Translations under genes and position numbers: made by a program
Shown: positions 50,684 to 60,175 of the stretch, one piece after another
How positions within the stretch are numbered: position 1 is the stretch's first letter
How the letters are laid out: each line of letters starts with the position of its first letter
The notes under the pieces: generated by a model
Told to the model about the DNA's origin: nothing
What the model saw: only the letters and a program-made list of their open reading frames with translations
Database searches by the model: none
Assembly: GCF_009604385.1 (NCBI RefSeq)
Contig: NZ_WEGJ01000012.1
Location: 100,104-164,103, forward strand
Length of the DNA stretch: 64,000 nucleotides
From: Streptomyces smaragdinus
GTDB lineage: Bacteria; Actinomycetota; Actinomycetes; Streptomycetales; Streptomycetaceae
Direction of reading: 5' to 3'

Positions 50684-51576
50684 AGCCCCAACCCCCGTAC
50701 GAGCAGATCGATCAGCGCGCAGCCGAACAGCGCGATCCCGATGAACCCGTTCACGGTGAAGAACGCCCGGTTCAGCCGGGACAGATCCCCCGGCCGGACG
50801 ATCGAGTGCTCGTACAGGAACGCCCCGGCGACGATGACCAGCCCGAACCAGAAGAACCCCCCGGCGTCGGTGGCCAGCGCGTACCAGACGAGCAGCCCCG
50901 TCGTGACGACGTGACTCACCCGCGCCCCGTACAGCGCGGCGGGGATCCCGAAGCGCGCCGGCACGGACCGTACGCCGTCCGCGCGGTCGGCGGCGACGTC
51001 CTGGCAGGCGAAGATCAGGTCGAAGCCGCCGATCCACACCCCGACGGCGAGCCCGAGCAGTACCGCGTCCCACGACCAGCTGCCGGTGACGGCGAGCCAG
51101 GCGCCGATCGGCCCTATGGCCTGGGCGACGCCGAGGATGGCGTGCGGGAAGTTCGTGAACCGCTTGCCGTACGGATAGACGACCATCGGGACCACGGCGA
51201 GCGGGGCGAGGAAGAAGCACAGCGGGTTGAGCAGCGCCGCCGAGCCGAGGAAGAACGCGAGCGCGATCAGCGCCCCGGTCCAGGCGGAGCGCACGGAGAC
51301 GACGCCGCTGGGGATCTCCCGCCCGGCGGTGCGGGGGTTACGGGCGTCGATCTCGCGGTCGATGATCCGGTTGCAGGCCATGGCGAACGTCCGCAGCCCC
51401 ACCATGGCGACGGTGACGAGCAGCAGCGTCCACCACTCGACGGTCCCGTCGCCGTCGAGGAACATCGCGGTGAGGGCGGCCGTATAGGCGAAGGGCAGCG
51501 CGAAGACCGAGTGCTCGATCATCACGAGCCGGAGGAAGGGTTTGACCCGGCCGGCGACCGGGGCCGGGGCGCTCAC
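50680..51576 (-). CDS. mqnP: Menaquinone biosynthesis prenyltransferase (UbiA-like)
   Basis: A 298-residue membrane prenyltransferase with ~8-9 helices that attaches the prenyl chain to 1,4-dihydroxy-6-naphthoate. First Asp-rich motif: ACNRIIDREIDARNPRTAGR; second: FDLIFACQDVAADRADGVRS. The GTG at 51576 precedes MSAPAPVAGRVKPFLRL. Downstream of the ubiD-type gene with an 79-base gap, upstream of ubiX, all on the minus strand. Confidence 0.9.
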   Translation of the reverse strand: MSAPAPVAGRVKPFLRLVMIEHSVFALPFAYTAALTAMFLDGDGTVEWWTLLLVTVAMVGLRTFAMACNRIIDREIDARNPRTAGREIPSGVVSVRSAWTGALIALAFFLGSAALLNPLCFFLAPLAVVPMVVYPYGKRFTNFPHAILGVAQAIGPIGAWLAVTGSWSWDAVLLGLAVGVWIGGFDLIFACQDVAADRADGVRSVPARFGIPAALYGARVSHVVTTGLLVWYALATDAGGFFWFGLVIVAGAFLYEHSIVRPGDLSRLNRAFFTVNGFIGIALFGCALIDLLVRGLGL

Positions 51577-51655
51577 AGTCCGTACTCCGGGACACCCCCG
51601 CGAATGCGGGGAAATCTCGGCTCCGCGCTGCCAATCGGCATCATGTCGCGATCCA

Positions 51656-53107
51656 TCACAGGCCGTATTCCTTCCACCGCTTCGTCACCCGATCGGATGT
51701 CTCCGGATCCGACACCACCATCTCCGGCCACCCCCCGTCCCGCGTGTAGCCCTCCTCGGGCCATTTCGCCGTCGCGTCGATGCCCGCCTTGCCGCCCCAG
51801 AACTGCTGGTACGACGAGTGGTCCAGATGGTCCACCGGCCCCTCGACGACCGACAGGTCCCGCGAGTAGTCCGTGTTGCCCAGCGCCCGCCACGCGACCT
51901 CGTGCAGATCGTGGACGTCGCAGTCGGCGTCGACGACCACGATCAGCTTGGTCAGCGACATCATGTGCGCGCCCCAGATCGCGTGCATCACCTTCTGCGC
52001 GTGCTTGGGGTACTTCTTGTCGATCGACACGATCGCGCAGTTGTGGAAGCCGCCCGCCTCGGGCAGGTGGTAGTCCACGATGTCCGGCACGATGATCTTC
52101 AGCAGCGGCAGGAAGAACCGCTCCGTGGCCCGCCCCAGCGGCCCGTCCTCGGTCGGCGGTCGGCCGACGACGATGGACTGCAGCAGCGGCCGCTTGCGCA
52201 TCGTCACGCAGTCGATGGTCAGCGCCGGGAACGGCTCCTGCGGCGTGTAGAAGCCGGTGTGGTCGCCGAAGGGGCCCTCGGGGAGGGTCTTGCCGGGCTC
52301 CAGCCAGCCCTCGAGGACGACCTCCGCGTTCGCCGGGACCTGCAGCGGGACGGTCTTGCAGTCGACCATCTCGATCCGCTTGCCGGCGACGAAGCCCGCG
52401 AAGAGGTACTCGTCGATGTCGCCGGGCAGCGGCGCGGTGGAGGCGTACGTGACGGACGGCGGGCAGCCGAAGGCGATCGCGACGGGCAGCCGCTCGCCGC
52501 GTCTGGCGGCGGCCTGGTAGTGGTTGCGGCTGTCCTTGTGGATCTGCCAGTGCATGCCGATGGTGTTCCGGTCGTGCCGCTGCAGCCGGTAGAGGCCGAG
52601 GTTGCGGATGCCGGTCTCGGGGTGCTTGGTGTGGGTCAGGCCCAGGTTGAAGAAGGAGCCGCCGTCCTCCGGCCAGGTGAACAGCGCCGGCAGCGCGTCC
52701 AGGTCCACGTCGTCGCCGGTCAGCACGACCTCCTGGACGGGGCCGTCCTTCACCTTCTTCGGCGGTACGTGCGTCATCCCGGCCAGCTTGCCGAAGGCCT
52801 CGCGCACGCCGGTGAAGCCGTGCGGCAGCTCGGGCTTGAGCAGGCCGCCGATCTTCTCGCTGATCTCCGCGTACGAGGAGAGCCCCAGCGACTTCAGCAG
52901 CCGGCGGTCCGTACCGAAGACGTTCATGGCGAGCGGCATGGCCGAGCCCTTGACGTTCTCAAAGAGGAGGGCGGGGCCGCCGGCCTTGTTGACCCGGTCG
53001 GTGATCTCGCCGACCTCCAGATACGGGTCGACTTCCGCCTTGATCCGCTTGAGGTCGCCGTCGCGCTCCAGGGCCCGCAGCAGCGAGCGGAGATCGTCGT
53101 ATGCCAT
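51656..53107 (-). CDS. Menaquinone biosynthesis decarboxylase (UbiD family)
   Basis: A 483-residue prenyl-FMN decarboxylase. It has the UbiD plan: N-terminal VKGSAMPLAMNVFGTDRRLL, middle HDRNTIGMHWQIHKDSRNHY, the E-x-x-x-R/K region EVVLEGWLEPGKTLPEGPFG, and DHTGFYTPQEPFPALTIDCV. It removes the carboxylate after prenylation in the futalosine pathway (MqnL role). ATG 53107. It heads a minus-strand block with mqnP, ubiX and mqnE, and is divergent from the small membrane gene. Confidence 0.9.
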   Translation of the reverse strand: MAYDDLRSLLRALERDGDLKRIKAEVDPYLEVGEITDRVNKAGGPALLFENVKGSAMPLAMNVFGTDRRLLKSLGLSSYAEISEKIGGLLKPELPHGFTGVREAFGKLAGMTHVPPKKVKDGPVQEVVLTGDDVDLDALPALFTWPEDGGSFFNLGLTHTKHPETGIRNLGLYRLQRHDRNTIGMHWQIHKDSRNHYQAAARRGERLPVAIAFGCPPSVTYASTAPLPGDIDEYLFAGFVAGKRIEMVDCKTVPLQVPANAEVVLEGWLEPGKTLPEGPFGDHTGFYTPQEPFPALTIDCVTMRKRPLLQSIVVGRPPTEDGPLGRATERFFLPLLKIIVPDIVDYHLPEAGGFHNCAIVSIDKKYPKHAQKVMHAIWGAHMMSLTKLIVVVDADCDVHDLHEVAWRALGNTDYSRDLSVVEGPVDHLDHSSYQQFWGGKAGIDATAKWPEEGYTRDGGWPEMVVSDPETSDRVTKRWKEYGL

Positions 53108-53260
53108 AGCAGCCAGTATCCGTCAGAGGGACCCCGGGTCTCGTCGCCGCCCCCGGCTTTGTGTGCGACGCAGGTCACCCCGGTGTCATGGGCACCCGCT
53201 AACCTGGCGCGGTCATCGGGGCGTTGCGGCCCCGCCGTCTGGTCCTGGGAGATTCCCGAC

Positions 53261-53644
53261 GTGATCCGCTACATCCCCTATCTGCTGTTTCTGGCGCTGT
53301 GGATCTACGCGTTCATCGACTGCCTGAACACCCCGGAGGAGAAGGTCAAGCATCTGCCGAAGGTCGGCTGGGTGCTGATCATCCTGTTCTTCGCGATGCT
53401 GGGCTCCATAGCCTGGCTGGTCGCGGGCAGGCACCGCGACCCGGCGCCCGCGGGCGGCAGTACGCCGTCGGAGTGGCACCGTTCGTACGATCCCAAGAAG
53501 ACCATGGCGCCGGACGACGACCCGGAGTTCCTGGCCTCGCTGCGGGAGGACAACAAGCGGGACGAGGCGCTGCTGAAGGACTGGGAGGCGGACCTGCGCC
53601 GCCGCGAGGAGGAACTGCGCCGCCGGGAGGGCGACGACTCCTGA
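53261..53644 (+). CDS. Small membrane protein with PLDc_N-type domain (copy 1)
   Basis: 127 residues. Two helices (YIPYLLFLALWIYAFIDCL; VGWVLIILFFAMLGSIAWLV) with NTPEEKVKHLPK between them match the PLD-nuclease N-terminal domain, found in many small actinobacterial proteins without the catalytic part. A charged tail follows, ending in a coiled coil (LRRREEELRRREGDD). GTG 53261 has GGGAG upstream. It is 70 bases before a paralogue. Confidence 0.8.
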   Translation: MIRYIPYLLFLALWIYAFIDCLNTPEEKVKHLPKVGWVLIILFFAMLGSIAWLVAGRHRDPAPAGGSTPSEWHRSYDPKKTMAPDDDPEFLASLREDNKRDEALLKDWEADLRRREEELRRREGDDS

Positions 53645-53714
53645 GGCACCCGTTTTGGTGTCACATGCCCCGGTTACCCTGGTTGCACGCATCCGCGCGA
53701 CACGAGGGGCCGTC

Positions 53715-54041
53715 ATGCTCAGGTTTCTGCCGTTCCTACTGGTCACGGTGGTGTGGATCTATGCGTTCGTCGACTGTCTGAACACGCCCGAGAAGCAGGT
53801 CCGCAATCTCCCCAAGATCGCCTGGGTGCTGATCATCGTCCTCTTCGGGTCGGTCCTCTTCGGCCCGGTCGCCTGGCTCATCGCCGGCCGCCCGCGCGGC
53901 CGCGCCGCCCTGCCCGGCAACGGCGGCGGGCCGCGGCGGCGCTCCGGGGGCTGGGTGGCGCCGGACGACAACCCCGAATTCCTGCGCTCCCTCGACCAGG
54001 ACAAGCGCCCGGAGGACAATCCCGACGACAGCCGCTCCTGA
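53715..54041 (+). CDS. Small membrane protein with PLDc_N-type domain (copy 2)
   Basis: 108 residues. It repeats the plan of the preceding gene: FLPFLLVTVVWIYAFVDCL, then NTPEKQVRNLPKIAWVLIIV, WLIAGRPRG and a short acidic tail with APDDNPEFLRSLDQDKR, closely like APDDDPEFLASLREDNK in copy 1. The two are a tandem duplication. ATG 53715 is used (GAGGGG upstream). Function unknown. Confidence 0.8.
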   Translation: MLRFLPFLLVTVVWIYAFVDCLNTPEKQVRNLPKIAWVLIIVLFGSVLFGPVAWLIAGRPRGRAALPGNGGGPRRRSGGWVAPDDNPEFLRSLDQDKRPEDNPDDSRS

Positions 54042-54137
54042 TCCTCCCGGACCCGCCACCCGATCGGCATCCCCCGGGTTGCGGCGGCCCTCCCGCGCCA
54101 GCACGTTGCTGGGACAGGCACGCAGGAGGGAACCCCG

Positions 54138-54677
54138 ATGACCCAGCCCGGACCGCCGCAGCCCGACCCGCACCCGCAGCCCACACCGCGGGGGGTACGC
54201 GGCGGGCAGCCGGTCACCCCGCCGGTGGACCGGCCGGTGGTCGGCTCGTACCCGACGTACGAGGGCGCGCAGCGGGCGGTCGACTTCCTCTCGGACAGCA
54301 AGTTCCCGGTGGAACGCACAGCCATCATCGGCTCGGACCTGAAGATGGTCGAGACCGTCCTGGGCCGTCTCACGCGCGGCCGCGCCGCCCTCGCCGGGGC
54401 CGGTTCGGCCGCCTGGTTCGGTCTGCTGATCGGCTTGCTGATGTCACTCTTCGTCGACGGCATCGGCAACGTCCTGCTGCTGATGCTGAGCGCCCTGCTG
54501 TACGGCGCGCTGTTCGGCGCCCTCTTCGGCTTCGCCGGCCACGCCTTCACGGGCGGCCGGCGCGACTTCGCCTCCCGCAGCCAGATCGTGGCGTCGCGCT
54601 ACGACGTGGTCGCGGAGCCGGACGTGGCGGAGGACGCCAAGAACATGCTGATCAAGCTGGGCTGGCGGGAGGGCTGA
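54138..54677 (+). CDS. General-stress-protein 17M-like domain membrane protein
   Basis: 179 residues. A Pro-rich N-terminus leads to the GSP17M-like segment VVGSYPTYEGAQRAVDFLSD, then ERTAIIGSDLKMVETVLGRL, two glycine-rich helices (LIGLLMSLFVDGIGNVLLLM and ALLYGALFGALFGFAGHAF) and a C-terminal strand-helix VASRYDVVAEPDVAEDAKNM. The role is unknown; such proteins are linked to general stress in Gram-positives. The stop lies in the loop of a terminator hairpin. Confidence 0.75.
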   Translation: MTQPGPPQPDPHPQPTPRGVRGGQPVTPPVDRPVVGSYPTYEGAQRAVDFLSDSKFPVERTAIIGSDLKMVETVLGRLTRGRAALAGAGSAAWFGLLIGLLMSLFVDGIGNVLLLMLSALLYGALFGALFGFAGHAFTGGRRDFASRSQIVASRYDVVAEPDVAEDAKNMLIKLGWREG

Positions 54678-54687
54678 CCCTCCCGCC
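54664..54687. terminator. Hairpin terminator enclosing a stop codon
   Basis: 10-bp perfect stem (54664-54673 with 54678-54687), loop CTGA, which holds the TGA of the plus-strand gene. It ends both the stress-protein gene and the convergent ccsB. Confidence 0.75.
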
Positions 54688-54692
54688 GCCGG

Positions 54693-55778
54693 TCAGACGC
54701 CCGCGTACGAGTGGAGGCCGCCGAAGAGGAGGTTCACCGCGTAGTAGTTGAAGAGGAAGCACAGGAACGCGGTGATCGCGAGGTAGGCGGCCTTGCGGCC
54801 CTTCCAGCCGGCCGTGGCGCGGGCGTGGAGATAGCAGGCGTAGGCGACCCAGGTGATGAAGGACCAGACCTCCTTGGGGTCCCAGCCCCAGTAGCGGCCC
54901 CAGGCGTTCTCGGCCCAGATGGCGCCGGCCACGATGGTGAAGGTCCAGAAGGGGAAGACGGCCGCGTTGATCCGGTAGGCGAACTTGTCGAGGGACGCGG
55001 CGGCCGGCAGGCGCGACAGCACGGACCTGGCGAAGTTCCCCGGCTGCGGGCCGGCCGGGTCGGCGAGCTTGGCCTCGTACCGGTCGCGGAAGAGGTAGAG
55101 GATCGTGGCGACGGCGCCCAGGTACAGCAGCGCGCCGCAGGTGATCGCCAGGGAGACGTGGATCCACAGCCACACGGAGTCCAGCGCGGGGACCAGCTGG
55201 GCGCTCTCGGTGTAGAGCGCGGTGACGGCGAGGCCGAGGTCCAGCAGGACGGTGGCGACGAGGGGGAGGCCGATCCAGCGGATGTGCTTGCGGGCGGCGA
55301 GGAAGGCCAGGTACACGCCGACGATCACCATGGAGAAGGTGGTCGAGAACTCGTACATGTTGCCCCACGGCGCCCGCTCCACGGACAGCCCCCGCGTCAC
55401 CACGGACCCCAGGTGCAGCAGGAACGCCAGCGTGGTGAGCGAGACGGCGATCCGCCCGTACATGTCGCCCTGGACGTCCCCGCCCGCAGCACCGGGCCCG
55501 TCGGCGGCATCCCGCGCACCCGGCCCGGGCTTCGTGACGACCGCCGGCCGCTCCAGCACCGTCGTGCCGCCCGCCCGCTGCACCTGCACCTTGACGGCGG
55601 GCGCGGCGGCGGAAGCGGTCAGCGCCGCGGAGGACGTGGCGACGCGGCTGCGGCTGCCGAAGGCCCACTCGGCGATATGGGCGACGAACGCCAGGGTGTA
55701 GACGGCCATCGCGGAGTAGATCAGGACGTTGCTGATGTCGGCGAGGTTCTCGTTGGCCGCGGCTGCGATGCTCGTCAC
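54693..55778 (-). CDS. ccsB: Cytochrome c biogenesis protein CcsB (CcsA/ResC type)
   Basis: A 361-residue membrane protein of System II cytochrome c maturation that, with ResB, carries heme and joins it to apocytochrome c. The tryptophan-rich heme loop is NAWGRYWGWDPKEVWSFITW, and the flanking His in HIRWIG, HVSLAI and HARAT are the likely heme ligands. An extra ~70-residue linker (after WAFGSRSRV) separates the first helix from the core. GTG 55778 overlaps the resB stop by 4 bases. Confidence 0.9.
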   Translation of the reverse strand: MTSIAAAANENLADISNVLIYSAMAVYTLAFVAHIAEWAFGSRSRVATSSAALTASAAAPAVKVQVQRAGGTTVLERPAVVTKPGPGARDAADGPGAAGGDVQGDMYGRIAVSLTTLAFLLHLGSVVTRGLSVERAPWGNMYEFSTTFSMVIVGVYLAFLAARKHIRWIGLPLVATVLLDLGLAVTALYTESAQLVPALDSVWLWIHVSLAITCGALLYLGAVATILYLFRDRYEAKLADPAGPQPGNFARSVLSRLPAAASLDKFAYRINAAVFPFWTFTIVAGAIWAENAWGRYWGWDPKEVWSFITWVAYACYLHARATAGWKGRKAAYLAITAFLCFLFNYYAVNLLFGGLHSYAGV

Positions 55779-57451
55779 GCGCGCGCTCCTTCGTCGGACG
55801 TGGTTACGGAGGGTTCGGGCCGGGCGGGGGCGGCGGTCTGGAGGCGGACGGCGAGGTCGGCGAGCTCCTCGGGGAGCTTGGCGCTCTCGCTGCGGCCGAG
55901 GCCCGCGAGCTCGACGACGGTCGTGCCGTCCTCGTCCCGGCGGGCGCGCACCCATACCCGGCGGCGCTGGATGAACAGGGAGCCGGCGAGGCCGGCGATG
56001 GCGGTGAGGGCGCCGATGAGGACCCACTCGTTGCCGTACTGCTTGCCGATCTTGAATGTGGCCCACGGCTTCACACCGTCGAAGGTGAGCGTGCCGGCGC
56101 CGTCGGGGAGCGTCAGCTTGTCGCCGATGGCCAGGACCTGGCGGAAGGGGTCGCCGTTCTTGTCCTTGAACTGCTTCATCCGCGCGACGTCGAGCTGGTA
56201 GACGTTCTGCGGGACACCGGTGTCCAGGCCGAGATCGCCCTTGTACGCGGTGAGGAAGAGGCCGGGGCTCAGGGGCTCGGGGAACTGGGACATCATCTGC
56301 CCGGAGCCCTTGAGGTAGGTCGGCATGAAGAAGCCCTGGAAGCCGATCTGGTCCTTCTTGCCGTCCTTGCCGACGTAGTCGGTGACCTTGATCGCGCCCT
56401 GCGAGGAGAGGTTCCGCTTCTCCGCGGGGATCATCGGGACGGGCCCGCGGAAGGCGATGTCGCCCTGCCCGTCGCGGACGGTGACCACGGGGGCCCAGCC
56501 GTTGGAGAGCAGCCACACCTTGGTGCCGTCGATGACGAGGGGCTTGTTGACCTCGATCGACGTCTTGTGCTTCGGCCCGTCGGCGCCCTTCCAGTACGTG
56601 ATGTCGGCGCGGAAGACGCGCGGGGTGCGCTTCTGCGGGCCGGTGCGCTGGTACGACGCGGTGAACTTGTCGAGCGTGAAGCCGAACGCCGACGGATCGC
56701 CCGTACCGAAGGCGGACTCCTTGTAGTAGTCGTACTGGGTGAACGTGTTGGAGAACCCGTCCCCCTCGACGATCAGCTTCCCGGCCTCGGAGTGGAAGAG
56801 CCGCCCGGCGGCGAAGGCGATGAGCAGCACGAACAGCGCCACGTGGAACAGCAGGTTCCCGGCCTCGCGCAGATAGCCCTTCTCCGCCGCCACCGCGTCC
56901 CCCGCGACGTGCGCCCGGAAGCGCCGCCGCCGCAGCACCGTCCGCGACGCCTCCAGCACCGCCTCGGGCTCCGCGTCCGTACGCCACGTGGTGTACGCGG
57001 GCAGCCGGTTCAGCCGGCTGGGGGCCTTGGGGGCGCGGGCGCGCAGCTGGCCGACGAACTGCCAGGTGCGCGGGATGATGCAGCCGGCCAGGGAGATGAA
57101 CAGCAGCAGATAGATCGCGGAGAACCACACCGAGCTGTAGACGTCGAACAGCTGCAGCTTGTCGTAGACGCCGGCGAGCGCGCCGTGCTCGTCCTTGAAG
57201 AGCTGGACCTTGCTCTCGTCCACGGAGTTCTGCGGGATCAGCGACCCGGGGACGGCGCCCAGGGACAGCAGGAAGAGCAGGATCAGCGCGACCCGCATCG
57301 ACGTGAGCTGCCGCCAGAACCAGCGCGCCCAGGCGACAATCTCCCGTCCGGCGCCCAGCCCGGGCGCGGGCTGCTGCCCGCCGTCCTCGAGGGGCGCGGT
57401 GGAGAGCTGCGCGGCGGCGTCGGACAGCTCGCGTTCATCGGTGGCAGTCAT
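55775..57451 (-). CDS. resB: Cytochrome c biogenesis protein ResB
   Basis: A 558-residue ResB/Ccs1 protein. Three helices near the N-terminus (LTSMRVALILLFLLSLGAVP; FSAIYLLLFISLAGCIIPRT; LLFHVALFVLLIAFAAGRLF), a long outer domain, and one helix near the end (WVLIGALTAIAGLAGSLFIQ) give the usual plan; LIPQNSVDESKV is typical. It works with CcsB to deliver heme. ATG 57451 follows the ccdA stop by 4 bases. Confidence 0.9.
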   Translation of the reverse strand: MTATDERELSDAAAQLSTAPLEDGGQQPAPGLGAGREIVAWARWFWRQLTSMRVALILLFLLSLGAVPGSLIPQNSVDESKVQLFKDEHGALAGVYDKLQLFDVYSSVWFSAIYLLLFISLAGCIIPRTWQFVGQLRARAPKAPSRLNRLPAYTTWRTDAEPEAVLEASRTVLRRRRFRAHVAGDAVAAEKGYLREAGNLLFHVALFVLLIAFAAGRLFHSEAGKLIVEGDGFSNTFTQYDYYKESAFGTGDPSAFGFTLDKFTASYQRTGPQKRTPRVFRADITYWKGADGPKHKTSIEVNKPLVIDGTKVWLLSNGWAPVVTVRDGQGDIAFRGPVPMIPAEKRNLSSQGAIKVTDYVGKDGKKDQIGFQGFFMPTYLKGSGQMMSQFPEPLSPGLFLTAYKGDLGLDTGVPQNVYQLDVARMKQFKDKNGDPFRQVLAIGDKLTLPDGAGTLTFDGVKPWATFKIGKQYGNEWVLIGALTAIAGLAGSLFIQRRRVWVRARRDEDGTTVVELAGLGRSESAKLPEELADLAVRLQTAAPARPEPSVTTSDEGARA

Positions 57452-57455
57452 TCGG

Positions 57456-58193
57456 TCAGACCCAGACTTCCCAGTTCGACGACCAGACCTGCAGGTCGTA
57501 CACGATCTCGTCCCAGACCCCCGTGACCAGCAGCAGACCGACCGCGACGAGCATCCCGCCGCCGATCCGCATCACCCATGCGTAGTGCGCCTTCACCCAG
57601 GCGAACGCCCCCAGCGCCCGCCGGAACGCGATCGCCGTCAGAACGAACGGCACACCCAGCCCCAGGCAGTACGCCACCGTCAGTATCGCGCCGCGCCAGG
57701 CACTCGCCTCGGTGAGCGCGAGGCTCTGCACGGCGGCGAGCGTCGGCCCGATGCAGGGCGTCCAGCCGACGCCGAAGAGCACCCCGAGCATAGGGGCACC
57801 GGCCAGCCCGACGACGGGCCTGCGGTGGATACGGAACTCGCGCTGCCCGAGCCGGGGCAGTACGCCCATGAAGATCACGCCGAGCACGATGGTCAGCGAG
57901 CCCAGCACCTTGTTCAGCGTCTCGCGGTGCTCCAGCAGCGTGGCCCCGAACCCGCCGAAGAGCGCCCCGCCGGAGACAAAGACGACGGTGAAGCCCAGCA
58001 CGAAGAGGCCCGCCCCGGCGGCCATCCGCCCCCGCTTGGCCTCGGCGAGATCCGTACCGCTGACGCCCGTGACGTAGCTCAGATAGCCGGGGACGAGGGG
58101 CAGCACGCACGGGGAGAAGAACGAGACGAGCCCGCCGAGCACCGCGATCGGCAGCGCGAGCAGCAGGGCGCCGCTGTAGACGGTCTCGTTCAT
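57456..58193 (-). CDS. ccdA: CcdA-type thiol:disulfide transmembrane protein
   Basis: A 245-residue membrane protein with six helices that passes reducing power from cytoplasmic thioredoxin to the outside. The two redox cysteines are C29 (FFSPCVLPLVPG) and C147 (GWTPCIGPTL). It keeps apocytochrome c thiols reduced, through the TlpA-like protein encoded just upstream. ATG 58193 lies 7 bases after that gene's stop. Confidence 0.92.
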   Translation of the reverse strand: MNETVYSGALLLALPIAVLGGLVSFFSPCVLPLVPGYLSYVTGVSGTDLAEAKRGRMAAGAGLFVLGFTVVFVSGGALFGGFGATLLEHRETLNKVLGSLTIVLGVIFMGVLPRLGQREFRIHRRPVVGLAGAPMLGVLFGVGWTPCIGPTLAAVQSLALTEASAWRGAILTVAYCLGLGVPFVLTAIAFRRALGAFAWVKAHYAWVMRIGGGMLVAVGLLLVTGVWDEIVYDLQVWSSNWEVWV

Positions 58194-58200
58194 GCCGCGC

Positions 58201-58800
58201 TCACTTCTCGGCGATGATCGGGTCGAGGGCCTCGTGCAGTTCGACGGCGTTGAGCGCCTTGATCGCGCGGACGGCGATCCGGCCGTCGCGGTCGATGATC
58301 AGGGTGGAGGGGATGGCCTGCGGGGAGAGGCTGCCCTTGGGGAAGCGCAGGACGAGCTTGCCGGACGGGTCGTACAGGCTCGGATAGTCGATCTTGAACG
58401 TACGCTCGAACGCCTGCGCGTTGGCGACGTCCAGGTCCCGGGTGTTGATCCCGACGAACTGCACGTCCTTGTCCTCGACGTCCTGAGCGACCTTCTCCAG
58501 ATGCGGGGCCTCCTTGCGGCACGGCGCGCACCAGGAGCCCCAGACGTTCAGGACGACGACCTTGCCCTTGTAGTCGCCCAGCGACAGCCGCTTCCCGTCG
58601 GTGGTCTCGCCCTCCAGGTCCGGGGCGGCGACGCGGTCGGGGGCACTGACGGTCGTGACCTGGCCGGTGCCGGCCATGAACTTGGTGTCGTTGCCGCCGG
58701 AGCTCTTCGCGCCGTCGCCGCAGGCGCCGAGCGCGAGCACACCACCGAGCGCGACCAGTGCGGCGGCGGTGCGGCGCAGGGGGCTCCTCGTCCAAAACAT
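58201..58800 (-). CDS. TlpA/ResA-type thiol:disulfide lipoprotein
   Basis: A 199-residue lipoprotein: lipobox LALGAC with Cys at 27, then a thioredoxin fold with WGSWCAPCRK (Cys 91 and 94), cis-proline region QAIPSTLIIDRDG. It reduces the heme-binding cysteines of apocytochrome c outside the membrane, using electrons from CcdA. First gene of the tlpA-ccdA-resB-ccsB operon. Confidence 0.9.
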   Translation of the reverse strand: MFWTRSPLRRTAAALVALGGVLALGACGDGAKSSGGNDTKFMAGTGQVTTVSAPDRVAAPDLEGETTDGKRLSLGDYKGKVVVLNVWGSWCAPCRKEAPHLEKVAQDVEDKDVQFVGINTRDLDVANAQAFERTFKIDYPSLYDPSGKLVLRFPKGSLSPQAIPSTLIIDRDGRIAVRAIKALNAVELHEALDPIIAEK

Positions 58801-58972
58801 GTGAAAAGTTTCCCATGTCGCCGCAGGGGATCTTTCCTACCCCCCGCCCTCGTCCGCGATGCCCGATGTCAGACGCCCGTCAGGGCGCGTCGCGCTGGGC
58901 TTTTGCAATCTGCCGCAAAGGTGTCGCGCACCCCGCCCCGGCCGGACGAGTATCTGCAGTCCCGGCAGCCGC

Positions 58973-59983
58973 TCACGGGGGAGGCGGCTGCCGGGCCTGA
59001 TCCACGGCGGCCCGCAGCACGGCGGCCCCGGTCGGGGTGAGGGTGTGCAGGACGGCCGGCCCGTTCCGTACGGTCGTGACGAGACCGGCGTCGCGCAGGA
59101 CGGTCGCATGCCGGCTGGCGGCGGACGCCGAGACGCCGGCGACGCGGGCGATCTCCCCGGTCGTCGCGCCGCTCGCGGCAGCCCGCAGGGCGAGGGCGCG
59201 GGAGCGGCCGAGGAGGCTGGTCAGGGACCGGCCGGGGTCGGTCTCGGTCCGGGGCGCGGGCTCGTGGAGCAGGGAGTACCAGAGGACGGGCTGGAGTCCG
59301 GGGTCGAAGAAGGTGACGGGCTCGCCCCAGTTGAAGTACGACGGTACGAGCGTGATCCCCCGGCCGTTCAGATGCAGGTCCCGGTCCTCCGCCTGACGCG
59401 GGTACTCGACCTCCAGCACGGGCGCCCGCCACCGCAGCATGGGCCCGAGCCCGGCGAGCATCCCCTCCACTCCCCCGTCGAGCAGCCCCCGCGACCGTAC
59501 GGCCCGCTCGGCCTCGATCCGCGCGTGCACCTCCTCCTGCTGCGGTACGACGACGGCGCCGTGGTAGGCGCGCAGGAGCCCGACGAACTCCGTGCGGGCC
59601 CCCCGCTCGGCGAGCCGCGGGCCCCAGGCGGGCGCCCCGATGGTCCGGTCGAGGATGCCGATCTCCTCCCGTACGCGGGCGGGCGGGGTGGCGGTGAGGG
59701 CCTCGAGTCCGGCGTCCAGTCCGTCCACCGCGTCGACGGGAGTCAGGAAGTCGGGGAAGTACGCGGCGCGGGGATAGAGGGGCAGGAGCACCCGTCGGAG
59801 GGCGCCCTCGAGGCGCTGCTCCCGGACCCGGCGGCGGGCCGTCCGGTACCACCCGGCGTAGGCCCAGCGTCCGCGCCGCGACTGGAACCGGTGGAGGCTC
59901 GCGGCGACCTCGAAGAGCGGGTCGGGCGCCCGCGCGACCCGGGTGCGGGCCAGGTCGGCGTCGGTGAAGTGCACACGCAGCAT
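58973..59983 (-). CDS. ArsR/SmtB-type regulator with DUF5937 domain
   Basis: A 336-residue regulator. Residues ~1-240 form a DUF5937-type domain of unknown function (starts MLRVHFTDADLARTRVAR). The C-terminal ~80 residues are a winged helix: SRALALRAAASGATTGEIAR then GVSASAASRHATVLRDAGLV, and NGPAVLHTLTPTGAAVLRAA for the wing. No metal-binding cysteine pair is seen. It lies 172 bases upstream of the cytochrome operon on the same strand and is divergent from the RHS gene. Confidence 0.82.
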   Translation of the reverse strand: MLRVHFTDADLARTRVARAPDPLFEVAASLHRFQSRRGRWAYAGWYRTARRRVREQRLEGALRRVLLPLYPRAAYFPDFLTPVDAVDGLDAGLEALTATPPARVREEIGILDRTIGAPAWGPRLAERGARTEFVGLLRAYHGAVVVPQQEEVHARIEAERAVRSRGLLDGGVEGMLAGLGPMLRWRAPVLEVEYPRQAEDRDLHLNGRGITLVPSYFNWGEPVTFFDPGLQPVLWYSLLHEPAPRTETDPGRSLTSLLGRSRALALRAAASGATTGEIARVAGVSASAASRHATVLRDAGLVTTVRNGPAVLHTLTPTGAAVLRAAVDQARQPPPP

Positions 59984-60175
59984 GTTGATGTCCCCCCACA
60001 GCGTCGGCCGTTGACCAGGTTAGGGGGGCGCGATGAACGATCGATCGACGTCGGGCTCTCGCAAAGGTTGTCTGGAACCGCACAAATTTGGGATCCGTCT
60101 CACCTAGTGTGATGTGAACGCATCAGAGAGACACCATAGGTACGGACCAGTGTGTCCGGCGGGGGGAACTGATCC

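Noticed and set aside
51542..53260. Long plus-strand frame over the UbiD gene
   Set aside because: Antisense shadow; only its last part from 53261 is a real gene (PLDc_N copy 1).
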